Shown: positions 1 through 10,094, numbered from the stretch's first letter. The stretch: 64,000 nucleotides of DNA from Sphingobacterium micropteri (GCF_014692515.1 NZ_JACOIK010000009.1:209691-273690), one strand, 5' to 3'. Notes: generated by a model from the letters alone, not told the origin. Program-made: numbers and translations.

Positions 1-190
1 CTACGACAGAAGCTGGTTGCGACGGAGGGTTTGCAATGTGTATATTATATGTCATAAATGTTAAAACATCTCCGTCTTCCTCACCGCCATTGTTTCCTTC
101 GTTATTTTTGTCACATCCTGCAAATACCATAAGGACAGATGTAAAAAAAACAACCGCCAGTAAAAATAATTTTCTATTTGTTTTCATCAT
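1..190 (-). CDS. Endonuclease/exonuclease/phosphatase family lipoprotein, N-terminal part
   Basis: Only about 62 residues are inside the window; the gene runs off the left edge. The visible part has a basic start, a hydrophobic segment ending in a lipobox (VFAGC), a short Asn/Gly/Glu-rich linker, and then LTFMTYNIHIANPPS. That is the opening strand of the endonuclease/exonuclease/phosphatase (DNase I-like) fold, whose Asn helps bind the metal. The start codon overlaps the stop of the SusD gene by one base (TAATG); a second ATG follows at once, at 187. It is the last visible gene of the SusCD operon, so a lipid-anchored phosphodiesterase or phosphatase working with that uptake system is the natural guess. 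The substrate cannot be told from this fragment. Confidence 0.7.
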   Translation of the reverse strand, partial: MMKTNRKLFLLAVVFFTSVLMVFAGCDKNNEGNNGGEEDGDVLTFMTYNIHIANPPSQPASVV

Positions 191-1959
191 TACCAATTTG
201 GATTTTGTCCTAGATTAGGGTTCATTATATAATCGTTTTCGGGAATCGGATATAAATACATGCGATCTTCCCAAATACGCGGAATCGTACGCATCCAGAT
301 TATTTCTCCGCTATTGCCATTTTCGAGAATCATATTATTTGTTTGTCCATTTACTGTAGATGCAACATTGACATACATGACACCGGTTTCGGGATTTGCT
401 GGATTACTCGTCACAAACGCCACATCATTTTTCCCGTCACTATTAAGATCGTAAGCGGTATTCAATGCCGGCACATACATACCTTGCCAGGTTTCTTTAA
501 ATAATTCTCCCCTTCTCCAACGAACAACGTCATAAAACCGGTGCCCCTCCAAAGCCAATTCTATTCCGCGTTCGCGTCTCACTTCCAAAATTGCCGGATC
601 GTCTATTCCTGGAAAATAGGCGCTGCGCAGGTAACTGTCTATGGTTGTCGGCTTCGAATCCAAGCCCCCCGTAATGCCCGCACGACGGCGCAATAATCCG
701 ATAGTACCTGCCCAGTCGGCATCGCTCATTTCTCCTAATTCCGCTTTTGCTTCCGCATAGTTCAGCAAGACCTCTGCATAACGGATGATGGGAATATTGG
801 TTGCATTTCTTACCCCTCCATCTAACGAAACATCTGCTTCCACCCATTTTATGGGCTGGTATCCTGTATACGTATGGGAAAACGTAGGCGGGGTTAAAAC
901 AGGTTGTCCACCATTTACGCGCGTATAGCCAGCTGTCCGAATCGTCTGCTGTAACCGTTTGTCTCTACCGGTTGTTTCTTGTTGAAATGTTTGCGTTTGA
1001 TACGCTGGATCATTGGTAAATGGCGAACCATTTATATTTAAATAGGTATGGATAAACTTACGGGTAAAACTAAGTCGATCACCATAGGAAGCACTGGTAT
1101 AATACCAATTGGCATCATGATAAACGCCGAGTTCCACACTATATGCTATATTAAGTATCGTTTCGTTATTTACTCCCTGCTGGATAAATAGATCCCGATA
1201 ACTTGTTTCTGTGCTGGAACTGACCAGCGAATATTGCTGCGCATCCATCACGGCCTGTGCCGCAGTTGCCGCCTCTTCCAGCCAAAAATCAGCGGTAGAT
1301 TTCAATCCTAATCCTTCGTGATATTTTCTAAATGTCCCCTCAAACAAACAAATTCTGGATTTAATGGATTGCGCAACTGTTTTCGTCATACGGGTCCGAG
1401 TAGGGTCCGATAGCGCAGTAATATGCGCTATGGCATAATCTAAATCCTTAAGTACTTCATTCATGACCAATTCCCGCGGATCTCTGCCGCTCGTCAACAA
1501 TTCGTCTTCTGTACTTAATGTACGATCTATCCAAGGTACGTTGCCAAAACGCTTAACTTTCTCAAAATAAAACAATGCCCGAAAAAGCCGCGCGATCCCG
1601 TTGTAGTTTTCTCGGATCTCTGTCGGCACATTTTCTGATATATTGTTTTCCAAAAAATAATTAATATTTCTCAAATCAGTCCATGTCCAACCCGTACTTT
1701 GGCGTGGACCAAATGCCCCTGCACGAAAGAAATTCGGAACATCTTTACGAGCGACAAAATCGCTCATGTTATCTCCCCGGAGAATATCATTTGATGTGGG
1801 AAGAATTGTATAGAAAGAATTACTGTATAATTTTAGTCCTGATTCCGTATTAAATACAGCTTCCTTACTAACTGTCGATTTAGGCTCTTGTTCTAGTTTG
1901 TTACAAGAAGAAGCAATAGCCACGAGACATAAATAAAATAAATACCTTTTCATATTCAT
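190..1959 (-). CDS. SusD/RagB family nutrient-binding outer membrane lipoprotein
   Basis: This 589-aa protein begins with a lipoprotein signal (lipobox ASSC, Cys19). It has the TPR-rich SusD architecture, with the usual C-terminal motifs such as RYAEVLLNYAEAKAEL and RRERGIELALEGHRFYDVVRW. SusD proteins sit on the cell surface as a lid over the SusC channel and capture the ligand. It lies four bases downstream of its SusC partner, so the two are surely co-transcribed. Family assignment is firm; the ligand is unknown. The neighbours (DUF5689 lipoprotein, an unrecognised secreted protein, a phosphodiesterase-like lipoprotein) do not include a recognisable glycoside hydrolase, so a carbohydrate ligand should not be assumed. 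Confidence 0.93.
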   Translation of the reverse strand: MNMKRYLFYLCLVAIASSCNKLEQEPKSTVSKEAVFNTESGLKLYSNSFYTILPTSNDILRGDNMSDFVARKDVPNFFRAGAFGPRQSTGWTWTDLRNINYFLENNISENVPTEIRENYNGIARLFRALFYFEKVKRFGNVPWIDRTLSTEDELLTSGRDPRELVMNEVLKDLDYAIAHITALSDPTRTRMTKTVAQSIKSRICLFEGTFRKYHEGLGLKSTADFWLEEAATAAQAVMDAQQYSLVSSSTETSYRDLFIQQGVNNETILNIAYSVELGVYHDANWYYTSASYGDRLSFTRKFIHTYLNINGSPFTNDPAYQTQTFQQETTGRDKRLQQTIRTAGYTRVNGGQPVLTPPTFSHTYTGYQPIKWVEADVSLDGGVRNATNIPIIRYAEVLLNYAEAKAELGEMSDADWAGTIGLLRRRAGITGGLDSKPTTIDSYLRSAYFPGIDDPAILEVRRERGIELALEGHRFYDVVRWRRGELFKETWQGMYVPALNTAYDLNSDGKNDVAFVTSNPANPETGVMYVNVASTVNGQTNNMILENGNSGEIIWMRTIPRIWEDRMYLYPIPENDYIMNPNLGQNPNW

Positions 1960-1963
1960 AAGA

Positions 1964-4900
1964 TTAGAAGGTTAATGTGAGACCAAAAGAATAGCTTTTC
2001 AACATCGGATAGTTAAATCCGTCGCCTTGATTGGAGTCACCCAACAGCGTATCCGAATCTCCCGTGTTTTCCGGATCGATATTACCCTTGGTTATTTTAA
2101 ACATCGGTGAATACGTGAACAGATTTTCGCCGGAGAAGAAAACAGACATCGATTTTGCCCTCATTTTCTGTACAACTGACTGTGGTAGCTTGTAGCCTAC
2201 CTGCAAATTTTTCATCCGTACATAAGCGATATTTTGTAAGTAACGTGTTTGCGCTTCGCGTAGCGTTCCTCCTGCCGTCCAAGCGAGATAGCCTGTATAT
2301 CGCGGGAAATAAGCTTCGGGGTTGTCTTCTGTCCAGATATTGCCCAATTGTGATACTAAAGGATGTCCATAGGGTGCGTTATATTGTCCCCAGAAAGAAT
2401 TTGATCCGCGACTCGGATACCATGCCTGTTTACCTATTCCTTGGAAGAATGCCGAAACGAAGAAATTACTATAATCTATACCCAAGTTCAGTCCGAAGCT
2501 ATATCGTGGAGATTCATTTCCGATGATGACACGATCACCGGGATTATCAACCGTATTTTCTCCATTATTAATAACGCCATCATTATTCACGTCCTTAAAT
2601 TTAATATCCCCCGTTCTCCATACGCCCGATGCAGTCGTGTTGAAAAGGCGCTGATCAGGGGATGTACGAATCTGATGTTCACTTGTGAAAAACCCGTCCG
2701 TGACGTAACCCCAAATCTCGCCTAGTGTCTGTCCTTCATAGTAATCGGTTAATAACCGTCTTTCATTATTGAATTTTAGAATTTTTGATTTGCTGTCCGC
2801 AAGAGTTGCGCGAATATCAAAATTCAGCGGCTTGTCCGCCACATTTATTTTATCTCTATAGTTGACCGTCAATTCAAACCCTTTCGTTTCTAAATCCGCG
2901 TAGTTACCCCGTGGAGAGGCTGCTCCAAACACAGCAGGCAGTTCTCTTCCGGCCGTAAACATATTGGTCGTTTTACGGGAATAAAAATCAGCGTTGATCA
3001 TGACCTTGTTCTTTAGCAGGCTTAAATCAATACCATAATTTACGGTAGTCGCGGTCTCCCATGTCAGTCCATCCGGTAAGACATTTGGAGCACTCGTGCT
3101 TGCATTTTGCCTACCTTCTAATATCCTTGCCATTTGGCTAAGTGCCAATTGTTCTTGGAATACATAGGAGCTAATATTCCCGTTACCTAATGACCCATAA
3201 GAAGCCCGGACTTTAAAATCAGAAACAATAGCAGGATTAACTTTCCAAAACGATTCATTCGAAATCCTCCAACCAGCGGAAATAGAAGGAAATAACGCAT
3301 ATCGCTCATGAGCCGGAAATTTAGATGAACCGTCATATCGGCCATTCACTTCCAGTAAATAGCGATCGTCATAAACATAATTGAATCGAAAGAAACCGCC
3401 CAAAATATTCCATTGTTCATACCCACCGGTCGTCGCCATATAGTCCCCCAATGCCAGGTTTATGTCTTCGGCATCTTCGTAAATTAAACCATTACGCTCC
3501 ATGCCAATACGTTTGTAGGTGCTTAATTCATAATTATATCCTGCCAACGCTTTAAAATAATGTTTATCTGCAAATACCGTCTCATAGTCCGCATACAGAT
3601 TACTGGCGATATATTGTGTATTTCGTTGAATTTCTCGAATATCATTATATTGCTCTCCTAGATATTCCACCACGCCTTGAATTCTGCTATACGGAACCGG
3701 AACACGTATCCGGTTTTCATTACTATTGGTATTCTGGTAAGTAAAATCTCCCCTGACATTTAGTTTATTATCTAAAAATTTTGCGTGAAATCCCGACATT
3801 GTACGGATAATGTTTCGATCGTAATCCATTCCGTTTTTTCCATACACATAATCACCTACTGTATACGCTGCCGAATGTGTTAATGTACCATCCGGATTAA
3901 ACATAGGCACCATCGGATGTCCTTCCGCGACCATATTTCGCCATATACCACCGCCTTCTCCGATATTCATGGGGATATGAAACAGGTTTTTCGAAAACTC
4001 CGTGTTATTATGTATATTCAGCCAATCCGTTATTTCGATAGTACCTTTTGCCCGAATGTTATATCGCTTGAAATCGTCCGAATTATGTTTAAATAATCCC
4101 GGCTGCGTCAAATGACTTGCAGAGAATATATAGCTCGTTTTATTACTTTTACCGGAAATGCTTAGGTTTTGATTGACTGCATAGGTATTCTTTTTATATA
4201 AATCCGCCATCCAGTCATGACTATCGTAATAAATATACTCTCCTGTTGCCGGATCAACTTCCACCCTTGGAAGACTTGGATCTTCGGAGCGCCTTTTCAG
4301 CTCTTGGAGATACTCCTGCGAGAACCGCATGGTTTTATTGACATTTTGTGGATAGCTGGCGTAGTTGTTCCAGCTCGAAAATGCTTCGTTAAACATAGAT
4401 GCCCATTGGTAACCATCGGTTACAAATTCGGGAATGTAAGTAGGGTCTTTTATGGCATAGTTACCGCTGTAATTTATCTGCACCTGGTCTTCTGTTGGAT
4501 TTTTTGTGGTGATAAGAACAACACCGAAGGCTCCTCTTGCGCCATAAATAGCCGAAGAAGCGGCATCCTTTAGTACGGTAACAGATTCAATATCCTGTGG
4601 GTTTATTAATGCCGGATTACCTTCCACACCATCTATCAGAATGAGCGCCGAACCTCCTTGCCCGATAGAAGTTGTACCTCTGACATTAAAACCAGGTGAT
4701 TGACTTGGGCGTCCATCTGCCGGTGTGATATTAAGATTGGCTACGACCCCTTGCAATCCTTGCGAGAGATTGGTTATCGGTCTATTTTGCAGCGCTTCAC
4801 TATCGATATAGTCGACCGCACCGGTAAGATTGCCTCTTTTCTGCGTACCGTATCCAACAACAACGACTTCTTCGATATTCGTATTTTCCCCCTCAAGAAA

Positions 4901-5200
4901 AACCGTAACCGGATTTAGGTTTTGAAAAGGTATTATTTGTGTTTGATAGCCGACCATCGAAATTTCGATGGAACCTCGATCAGACGTAACCACAAGGATA
5001 AAGCGACCATCAGCACCAGACTTTGTTGACGTGGCCGTTCCTGTTAATTTTATGGTTGCGCCTTCAATTAAGTTTTGATCGCTATCCTTTATCACCCCAA
5101 CAAGTTTTTGTTGAGACTGCGCCCATGATATGGCCATGTTTCCAAGAAAACAAAAAGCACATATAAGACACGTTATACTCCGTTTGAATTGATGTGTCAT
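1964..5200 (-). CDS. SusC/RagA family TonB-linked outer membrane transporter
   Basis: This 1078-aa protein has a signal peptide ending near AISWAQ. A carboxypeptidase-regulatory-like beta-sandwich follows (about residues 33-105), then the SusC signature VVVVGYGTQKRGNLTGAV, a plug domain with the conserved LIDGVEGN and VLKDAASSAIYGARGAFGVV motifs, and a long beta-barrel ending in SYSFGLTLTF with the terminal Phe typical of barrel proteins. Length and order are normal for the family. It imports ligand across the outer membrane with energy from TonB. It follows the DUF5689 gene by 12 bases and precedes SusD by 4. The gene looks intact. Confidence 0.95.
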   Translation of the reverse strand: MTHQFKRSITCLICAFCFLGNMAISWAQSQQKLVGVIKDSDQNLIEGATIKLTGTATSTKSGADGRFILVVTSDRGSIEISMVGYQTQIIPFQNLNPVTVFLEGENTNIEEVVVVGYGTQKRGNLTGAVDYIDSEALQNRPITNLSQGLQGVVANLNITPADGRPSQSPGFNVRGTTSIGQGGSALILIDGVEGNPALINPQDIESVTVLKDAASSAIYGARGAFGVVLITTKNPTEDQVQINYSGNYAIKDPTYIPEFVTDGYQWASMFNEAFSSWNNYASYPQNVNKTMRFSQEYLQELKRRSEDPSLPRVEVDPATGEYIYYDSHDWMADLYKKNTYAVNQNLSISGKSNKTSYIFSASHLTQPGLFKHNSDDFKRYNIRAKGTIEITDWLNIHNNTEFSKNLFHIPMNIGEGGGIWRNMVAEGHPMVPMFNPDGTLTHSAAYTVGDYVYGKNGMDYDRNIIRTMSGFHAKFLDNKLNVRGDFTYQNTNSNENRIRVPVPYSRIQGVVEYLGEQYNDIREIQRNTQYIASNLYADYETVFADKHYFKALAGYNYELSTYKRIGMERNGLIYEDAEDINLALGDYMATTGGYEQWNILGGFFRFNYVYDDRYLLEVNGRYDGSSKFPAHERYALFPSISAGWRISNESFWKVNPAIVSDFKVRASYGSLGNGNISSYVFQEQLALSQMARILEGRQNASTSAPNVLPDGLTWETATTVNYGIDLSLLKNKVMINADFYSRKTTNMFTAGRELPAVFGAASPRGNYADLETKGFELTVNYRDKINVADKPLNFDIRATLADSKSKILKFNNERRLLTDYYEGQTLGEIWGYVTDGFFTSEHQIRTSPDQRLFNTTASGVWRTGDIKFKDVNNDGVINNGENTVDNPGDRVIIGNESPRYSFGLNLGIDYSNFFVSAFFQGIGKQAWYPSRGSNSFWGQYNAPYGHPLVSQLGNIWTEDNPEAYFPRYTGYLAWTAGGTLREAQTRYLQNIAYVRMKNLQVGYKLPQSVVQKMRAKSMSVFFSGENLFTYSPMFKITKGNIDPENTGDSDTLLGDSNQGDGFNYPMLKSYSFGLTLTF

Positions 5201-5212
5201 GATTTAGGAATA

Positions 5213-6415
5213 TTAGAATTTAAAATGGATGTCATCTATATTAATCCGAGGTCTATTATTGTTGGCAAACGGCAGGGATGTATTTACAATACGTATCCGT
5301 ACATTTTCGCCTAATCCAGCGTTGACCTCGAAAACAGTTGTTTCTAATGAAGTGCCTGATTTATCTACTTCACCTGTGCCGATCGGTGTATATGTATTCC
5401 CGCCATCTCTTGATACTTCGACTGTAAATACGGTAGGATTCACGTTGCCCGTCTCGGCCGCGGCTGGATAGATGCCATGCGAAACAGCAACGGTCTTGAT
5501 ACCTTTTAGATCAAAATTCATAGCAATGATTCCGTTTCGATTATTATTACCGACAGTACCTTGTAAACGAATACTTTGCCTTCCGTTTTTCGGATCCGCC
5601 GCGCTGGTTGCTGTTATACCGCCGTCAATTAACCAAGATCCTGTAATGAAGTTCATATTTTTCGAATCATAATTTGTATTGGACGAGAGTTCGAAATCCT
5701 CCAAAAGTTCTGTAAGCCCCACTTGAATATCGGCTATGTTCCGAGGCATTAAAAAAACTTCGTCTCCAATGATCCGGGCGAGACCTACCATAGATTCGAC
5801 AAACAACGGGTTTGTCTCAACTGCGAAGACAGAGGCGTCACGAAATCTTGTTTGTATTTCTACAATCTCATCATCAATCAATAAGTCGCCACTTAGCTTT
5901 GTGGATCCATTATCGGATATATTGATCTTATTCAGACGCACCAACAATGGCCCCCAATATTTACAATTCGTCATCAAAGTAGCTATGCTTACAATTTTGG
6001 GGGTGAAGTTATTACCGGAACTTTCTACCGTTATGTTATTTAGGCTTAAATCGGAAACCGTAAGCTCACCATCCATGTATTTCAAAGTCGACTGCTCTAG
6101 ATTGATCCGTACAATATCTCCCTGTTTGATGGCATCATTTTCTTCACGCAGTTGCAATAAAATAGCAGCATCATCCGTGAGATCCTGCACGACGATGATA
6201 TTACCTTCAATATTTTTTGATTCGTAATCAGATGTTACTATTGCCCGAATCGCTGTCGTTCCAAACTTCAGATTGTCGTCGGTTTGGATTCGTCTCAGCG
6301 CGTATATACTCGATGGACTCGACGTTTCATAATGAGGAATTTGAGCGTCATCTCTACACCCTGAGAATGCTGACAGCAGCAACAGCATTCCAAATAAAAG
6401 GTCACGTGTCTTCAT
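5213..6415 (-). CDS. DUF5689 domain-containing lipoprotein
   Basis: This 400-aa lipoprotein (lipobox FSGC, Cys20) has a DUF5689-type domain over about residues 40-230. The visible pattern is the IRAIVTSDYESKNI and IVVQDLTDDAAILLQL strands with the later VGLARIIGDEVFLMPRNI motif, an OB-like fold that Bacteroidota often encode beside SusCD pairs. The C-terminal half (about 235-400) looks like a beta-sandwich of the discoidin/cleaved-adhesin kind (LEDFELSSN, GSWLIDGG, IRIVNTSLPFANNNRPRINIDD). It probably sits on the cell surface as an accessory binding protein of the adjacent SusCD system. DUF5689 proteins have no established biochemical role that I can name. Confidence 0.75.
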   Translation of the reverse strand: MKTRDLLFGMLLLLSAFSGCRDDAQIPHYETSSPSSIYALRRIQTDDNLKFGTTAIRAIVTSDYESKNIEGNIIVVQDLTDDAAILLQLREENDAIKQGDIVRINLEQSTLKYMDGELTVSDLSLNNITVESSGNNFTPKIVSIATLMTNCKYWGPLLVRLNKINISDNGSTKLSGDLLIDDEIVEIQTRFRDASVFAVETNPLFVESMVGLARIIGDEVFLMPRNIADIQVGLTELLEDFELSSNTNYDSKNMNFITGSWLIDGGITATSAADPKNGRQSIRLQGTVGNNNRNGIIAMNFDLKGIKTVAVSHGIYPAAAETGNVNPTVFTVEVSRDGGNTYTPIGTGEVDKSGTSLETTVFEVNAGLGENVRIRIVNTSLPFANNNRPRINIDDIHFKF

Positions 6416-6422
6416 TGGTTAA

Positions 6423-8540
6423 TCAGTTTAATTTTAACATGTGTTGTTTTCTATTTTCAAATATTTCCTGAAATTTTTTGTTCTTTCCAATATCCTGTGT
6501 TGTATCCCAAAAGTTGGTCTGTTTAATATGTGACATTAACGAATTCAGTACCCAGCTTTGCGTCCATCCAGTTTGTGTTCCCCAAGGCCCCCAGCCCGAA
6601 TCCGCATTGCTTGCCCAATAATCCCATCGATTAAAATCAAAGGCACGGAACCATGCCCCGTCAAGATCGGGGTGAACCTCACTTCGTACTTGCGCTTTAA
6701 CAAAAAAACTGTTTATCTTATCTAATGATTTTTTATAGAGCGTATCCTGCGTGGCAGCAAGCGCTTCGTTTAATCCAAAGGAGGCATAATTTAACGTGTA
6801 TAGCAGATCTGTAACTTCATCACCGTATTCAGAAATTAAAGGGGCTTCTTTCACACCATATTCTGCATTACTTCTTACTTTATCGTATCGTCCTAAACCA
6901 ACAATACCCAATCTTTCTTTAATCGCACCACACTCATCAAGATCCTGCAGCAAGGTATTAGCAACCATCTTAAGCCAATACCGATGCAATTCATTATCTT
7001 CAATCCGAACAAGCCAAGCCAAAGGCAATAACATCCTTGCATATTCCTGTTGGATACCATTCGTCCATTTCCAGACGGGAAAGTTCTCCATCGTCGTTTG
7101 AATAGCTTTAACCGCACGGGATTTGAGAGGTTCATATCCTGTTTTATCATAAAGCCACAGGTAATTGGCCCAAAGCCAACATTCGTAATGAGGATGTATA
7201 TTCGTTAATTCGCTATCAAAAAGTTCTTGCCAAGTCAACGTCTGCAATTTTGCATCTCTAAACCATGGGCCTCGAAAACCAGATTTTCCTGACGTACGAA
7301 AGTTGCCTAATATCCCTTCGATAATATAAGGGAAATACGTCTCTGTCTGTAAATTACTACTTGCCCCTATCGTCGCCAGTAAAACACGCGCATTATCATC
7401 GCCGTAATAAGCATCAGGATCTGTCGTGGCCCAGCCGATAAGGCCGTATGATGTGCTTGCTGGATCGCTTCGCTCTCCACCGCGTAAATTTGATGTTTTA
7501 TAGAGATACTGCAATAGATTATCTGCTATGGAAGCATATTGTTTGTCATCTGTTAATAGGTATCCTGAACTAAATGCAAAAGCCGTTTCTGCTTGACAAT
7601 CCGCCCTTATCCACCATCGAATAGGCTGCGTACCATCCTGATTAATATAAGAAGCATGCCCCTCCAATATTCCGAGTGAACCATCTCCAACAGGACGTCC
7701 ATCGGAAACAGGTGGAAAAACAACATCTTCCCCATTTTTTTTAGTATACTGTCCAACAAGGTCTACCCAATCTTCGTGAATTAACAATTTCGAATGCTGA
7801 TACCATTGGAGACCCCTGTTAATGGACTGCGTAAAATTTTCTGTATGAAGAATAGCATTCCTTTCGAATGTAGGCCTTACATCAACGTTTAAGATGAGCG
7901 TATCCACCTCAATTCCCACATGCCGAAAAACAAACTGCCATATCCTGTTCCAGACTTCCGTTGGCCCAAAACGAGATTTTGGTTGATTGCTTAATGCCAC
8001 GCTTGAAACGAGGAACCGTCCTTCTTGAAACATTCCTGGATAGCTCTCGGTCTCGGTAAGCCCATATTCTGCTTTATCAAATCCAGCTACCTTTGCGATA
8101 CTCATTATAGAAGAAGGATGCGTATAACAATAAAAATATTGATCGTTTAGTGTGACAATACTCATCGGAGCGACACCTGCTATCGTATTGGACGAAATAA
8201 CTCCCCGTTCCAAATTGATTTTTTTTATCTCGGGCTTATCGCTCGTTAAATAGCTTGGATATTCTAGATAAACTTTCAGTTGCCTCTCCTTCATTTGATG
8301 AGCTTGTCGCTTCGAGATAGCTCCTGTCTTTCCAGCTAAAACCATCAGCCCATCACCTCGATTTGCGTTGGCTAACGCTTCATCTATTGTCTGATATCGT
8401 TTGTAAGATATTCCATTATCCGCTAACAGTCTTTGGAAATTATTCGTGTTTTGATCGGTTACCAACAACAATTGCGCATACGTCATACAAGCAACCAACA
8501 TAAAACTTATCGTCAAAAAAAACCTATAATTGCTCTTCAT
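6423..8540 (-). CDS. Secreted protein of unknown family, possibly an (alpha/alpha)-barrel hydrolase
   Basis: I do not recognise a named family in this 705-aa protein. It has a clear signal peptide (cleavage near MTYAQ). The N-terminal part (about 22-200) looks like an alpha/beta domain with alternating strands and helices, reminiscent of class I glutamine amidotransferase-like or ThuA-like domains. From about residue 230 on, the protein is helical and rich in aromatic residues and Asp, with repeated hairpin-like segments (RADCQAETAFAFSSGYL, DAYYGDDNARVLLA, HPHYECWLWANYLWLYDKTG, FRAFDFNRWDYWASN). This resembles the six-hairpin barrels of many glycosidases and polysaccharide lyases. It is the first gene of the SusCD operon and the best candidate for its catalytic component. 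Confidence 0.55.
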   Translation of the reverse strand: MKSNYRFFLTISFMLVACMTYAQLLLVTDQNTNNFQRLLADNGISYKRYQTIDEALANANRGDGLMVLAGKTGAISKRQAHQMKERQLKVYLEYPSYLTSDKPEIKKINLERGVISSNTIAGVAPMSIVTLNDQYFYCYTHPSSIMSIAKVAGFDKAEYGLTETESYPGMFQEGRFLVSSVALSNQPKSRFGPTEVWNRIWQFVFRHVGIEVDTLILNVDVRPTFERNAILHTENFTQSINRGLQWYQHSKLLIHEDWVDLVGQYTKKNGEDVVFPPVSDGRPVGDGSLGILEGHASYINQDGTQPIRWWIRADCQAETAFAFSSGYLLTDDKQYASIADNLLQYLYKTSNLRGGERSDPASTSYGLIGWATTDPDAYYGDDNARVLLATIGASSNLQTETYFPYIIEGILGNFRTSGKSGFRGPWFRDAKLQTLTWQELFDSELTNIHPHYECWLWANYLWLYDKTGYEPLKSRAVKAIQTTMENFPVWKWTNGIQQEYARMLLPLAWLVRIEDNELHRYWLKMVANTLLQDLDECGAIKERLGIVGLGRYDKVRSNAEYGVKEAPLISEYGDEVTDLLYTLNYASFGLNEALAATQDTLYKKSLDKINSFFVKAQVRSEVHPDLDGAWFRAFDFNRWDYWASNADSGWGPWGTQTGWTQSWVLNSLMSHIKQTNFWDTTQDIGKNKKFQEIFENRKQHMLKLN

Positions 8541-8560
8541 AATTGTCTATATCAACAATT

Positions 8561-8592
8561 CAAATTTATTAAATAAAATTTTCAATATCAAA
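8561..8592 (-). promoter_or_regulatory. Predicted Bacteroidota-type promoter of the SusCD operon
   Basis: On the minus strand a TAAATTTG box (8568 to 8561) fits the -7 consensus TAnnTTTG of the Bacteroidota primary sigma factor. A TTTG at 8592 to 8589 lies 20 bases upstream, as expected for the -33 element. The first gene starts at 8540, leaving a short leader. The 275-bp divergent gap is very AT-rich and also holds an inverted repeat TTTAACG (8617-8623) / CGTTAAA (8654-8660) that could be the site of the divergent ROK regulator. Confidence 0.55.
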
Positions 8593-8815
8593 ATTATTTT
8601 TAAAAATAAACTTTAATTTAACGATTATTTTAAATTTATTTTATTTAATAAGACGTTAAATACAAGAATGACTATCCCATTTCTATATTTTTATTTACAA
8701 AAAGATAATCATAACAAAATATTTTTCAATACAACTTGTCATCACCATCATTTTTTGCTTTATTTTAGCTTTTACGCTAGCAATTCAGTATAATTGCATT
8801 TCTAGGGATTGTCGG

Positions 8816-10051
8816 ATGAAGTCAATAAATGAAGTTTTCTCTCCACTAAAGTTGGAGATGACACAGAGTAACGCGGTGCTATATAAAACTGCACTTTTAA
8901 AACAGGAAATAATAGTTTTCTTAATCAAGCATGAAAGAGCTACTATTGCCGAACTTGCGCAAGCAACAAAAACCAGTATACCCAAAATCAATGAAACGGT
9001 AACAGAACTTATTGAAGACGGTCTCGTACTTGATTATGGCAAAATTGTAAATGGTGTTGGCCGAAAACCGAATATATATGGCCTTAATCCCGATTGTGCT
9101 TATTTCGTTTCCGTGGAAGCGAACAGGCATCATATGAATATTGCCATCATCAACTTTGCTGAAGAAATTACACTCATCAAAAAAGATATACCTTTTATAT
9201 TGGAAAATACACCGGCTTCTTTTGACACCCTTTGTTCTCTGGTGGAGGATTTCATACAGGAATCAGGATATGAGCGTTCTAAATTTGCGGGCTTAGGGTT
9301 GAACTTAACAGGTCGTATAAACCACGATACGGGAAATAGCTACAGTTACTTTAACTTTCATGGGAAACCATTGAGTACCGTATTGGCCGAACGGTTTTCT
9401 ATTTCCGCCTATATAGAAAACGATACACGCGCTATGGCTTTTGGAGAGTATGCTAAAGGTATTGTGAAGACAGAAAAAAACATACTTTTTATAAATCTGG
9501 ACGAAGGAATCGGGATGGGTATCATCATTAATGGTGTCTTATATTCCGGTAAATCGGGTTATGCGGGTGAGTTCGGACATATGCCTTTTCTTAACAATGA
9601 TTTGTTGTGCCATTGTGGCAAAAAAGGATGTCTTGAAACAGAAGCTTCCGGCTTAGCGCTAATTCAACAAATGAAAACGGCCATTTCCAAAGGTGTATCC
9701 ACACTTTTAACCGATACAGTACCTGATCTCGAACAGCTTAAATTGCAAGACATCGTGACCGCGGCATTACGGGACGATATGCTATCCATCGATCTTATAT
9801 CCCAAGCAGGTGGGAAAATAGGCAAAGGAATCGCTATATTATTGAATCTTTTTAATCCAGAGCTCGTCATTCTAGGTGGAAAGATAGCAAGGTCTGGATC
9901 GTTAATTATGTTACCCGTACTTTCTGCGATCAACAAATACTCGTTAAGCTTGGTCAATACCGACACGCAGTTCAAAACATCGCAATTGGATGATACAGCT
10001 GGACTCCTTGGCACAAGTCTTTTGATCAGAAATAGATTGTTGGGGATATAA
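8816..10051 (+). CDS. ROK family transcriptional regulator (NagC/XylR type)
   Basis: This 411-aa protein joins an N-terminal winged helix (about residues 20-85, ATIAELAQATKTSIPKINETVTELIEDGLV) to a ROK sugar-kinase-like domain. Visible ROK features are YIENDTRAMAFGEYAKG, the glycine-rich phosphate loop around INLDEGIGMGIIINGVLY, GYAGEFGHMP, and the zinc-binding cluster CHCGKKGCLE. Members repress sugar genes and release DNA when a sugar or sugar phosphate binds. It is divergent from the SusCD operon and probably controls it through the shared 275-bp gap. A second ROK regulator at 39761 heads another SusCD locus, so each cluster appears to have its own. Confidence 0.85.
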   Translation: MKSINEVFSPLKLEMTQSNAVLYKTALLKQEIIVFLIKHERATIAELAQATKTSIPKINETVTELIEDGLVLDYGKIVNGVGRKPNIYGLNPDCAYFVSVEANRHHMNIAIINFAEEITLIKKDIPFILENTPASFDTLCSLVEDFIQESGYERSKFAGLGLNLTGRINHDTGNSYSYFNFHGKPLSTVLAERFSISAYIENDTRAMAFGEYAKGIVKTEKNILFINLDEGIGMGIIINGVLYSGKSGYAGEFGHMPFLNNDLLCHCGKKGCLETEASGLALIQQMKTAISKGVSTLLTDTVPDLEQLKLQDIVTAALRDDMLSIDLISQAGGKIGKGIAILLNLFNPELVILGGKIARSGSLIMLPVLSAINKYSLSLVNTDTQFKTSQLDDTAGLLGTSLLIRNRLLGI

Positions 10052-10094
10052 TGCTGGTAAAAATTTACCCCTCAAAAACAGTTAAAAACATGCT

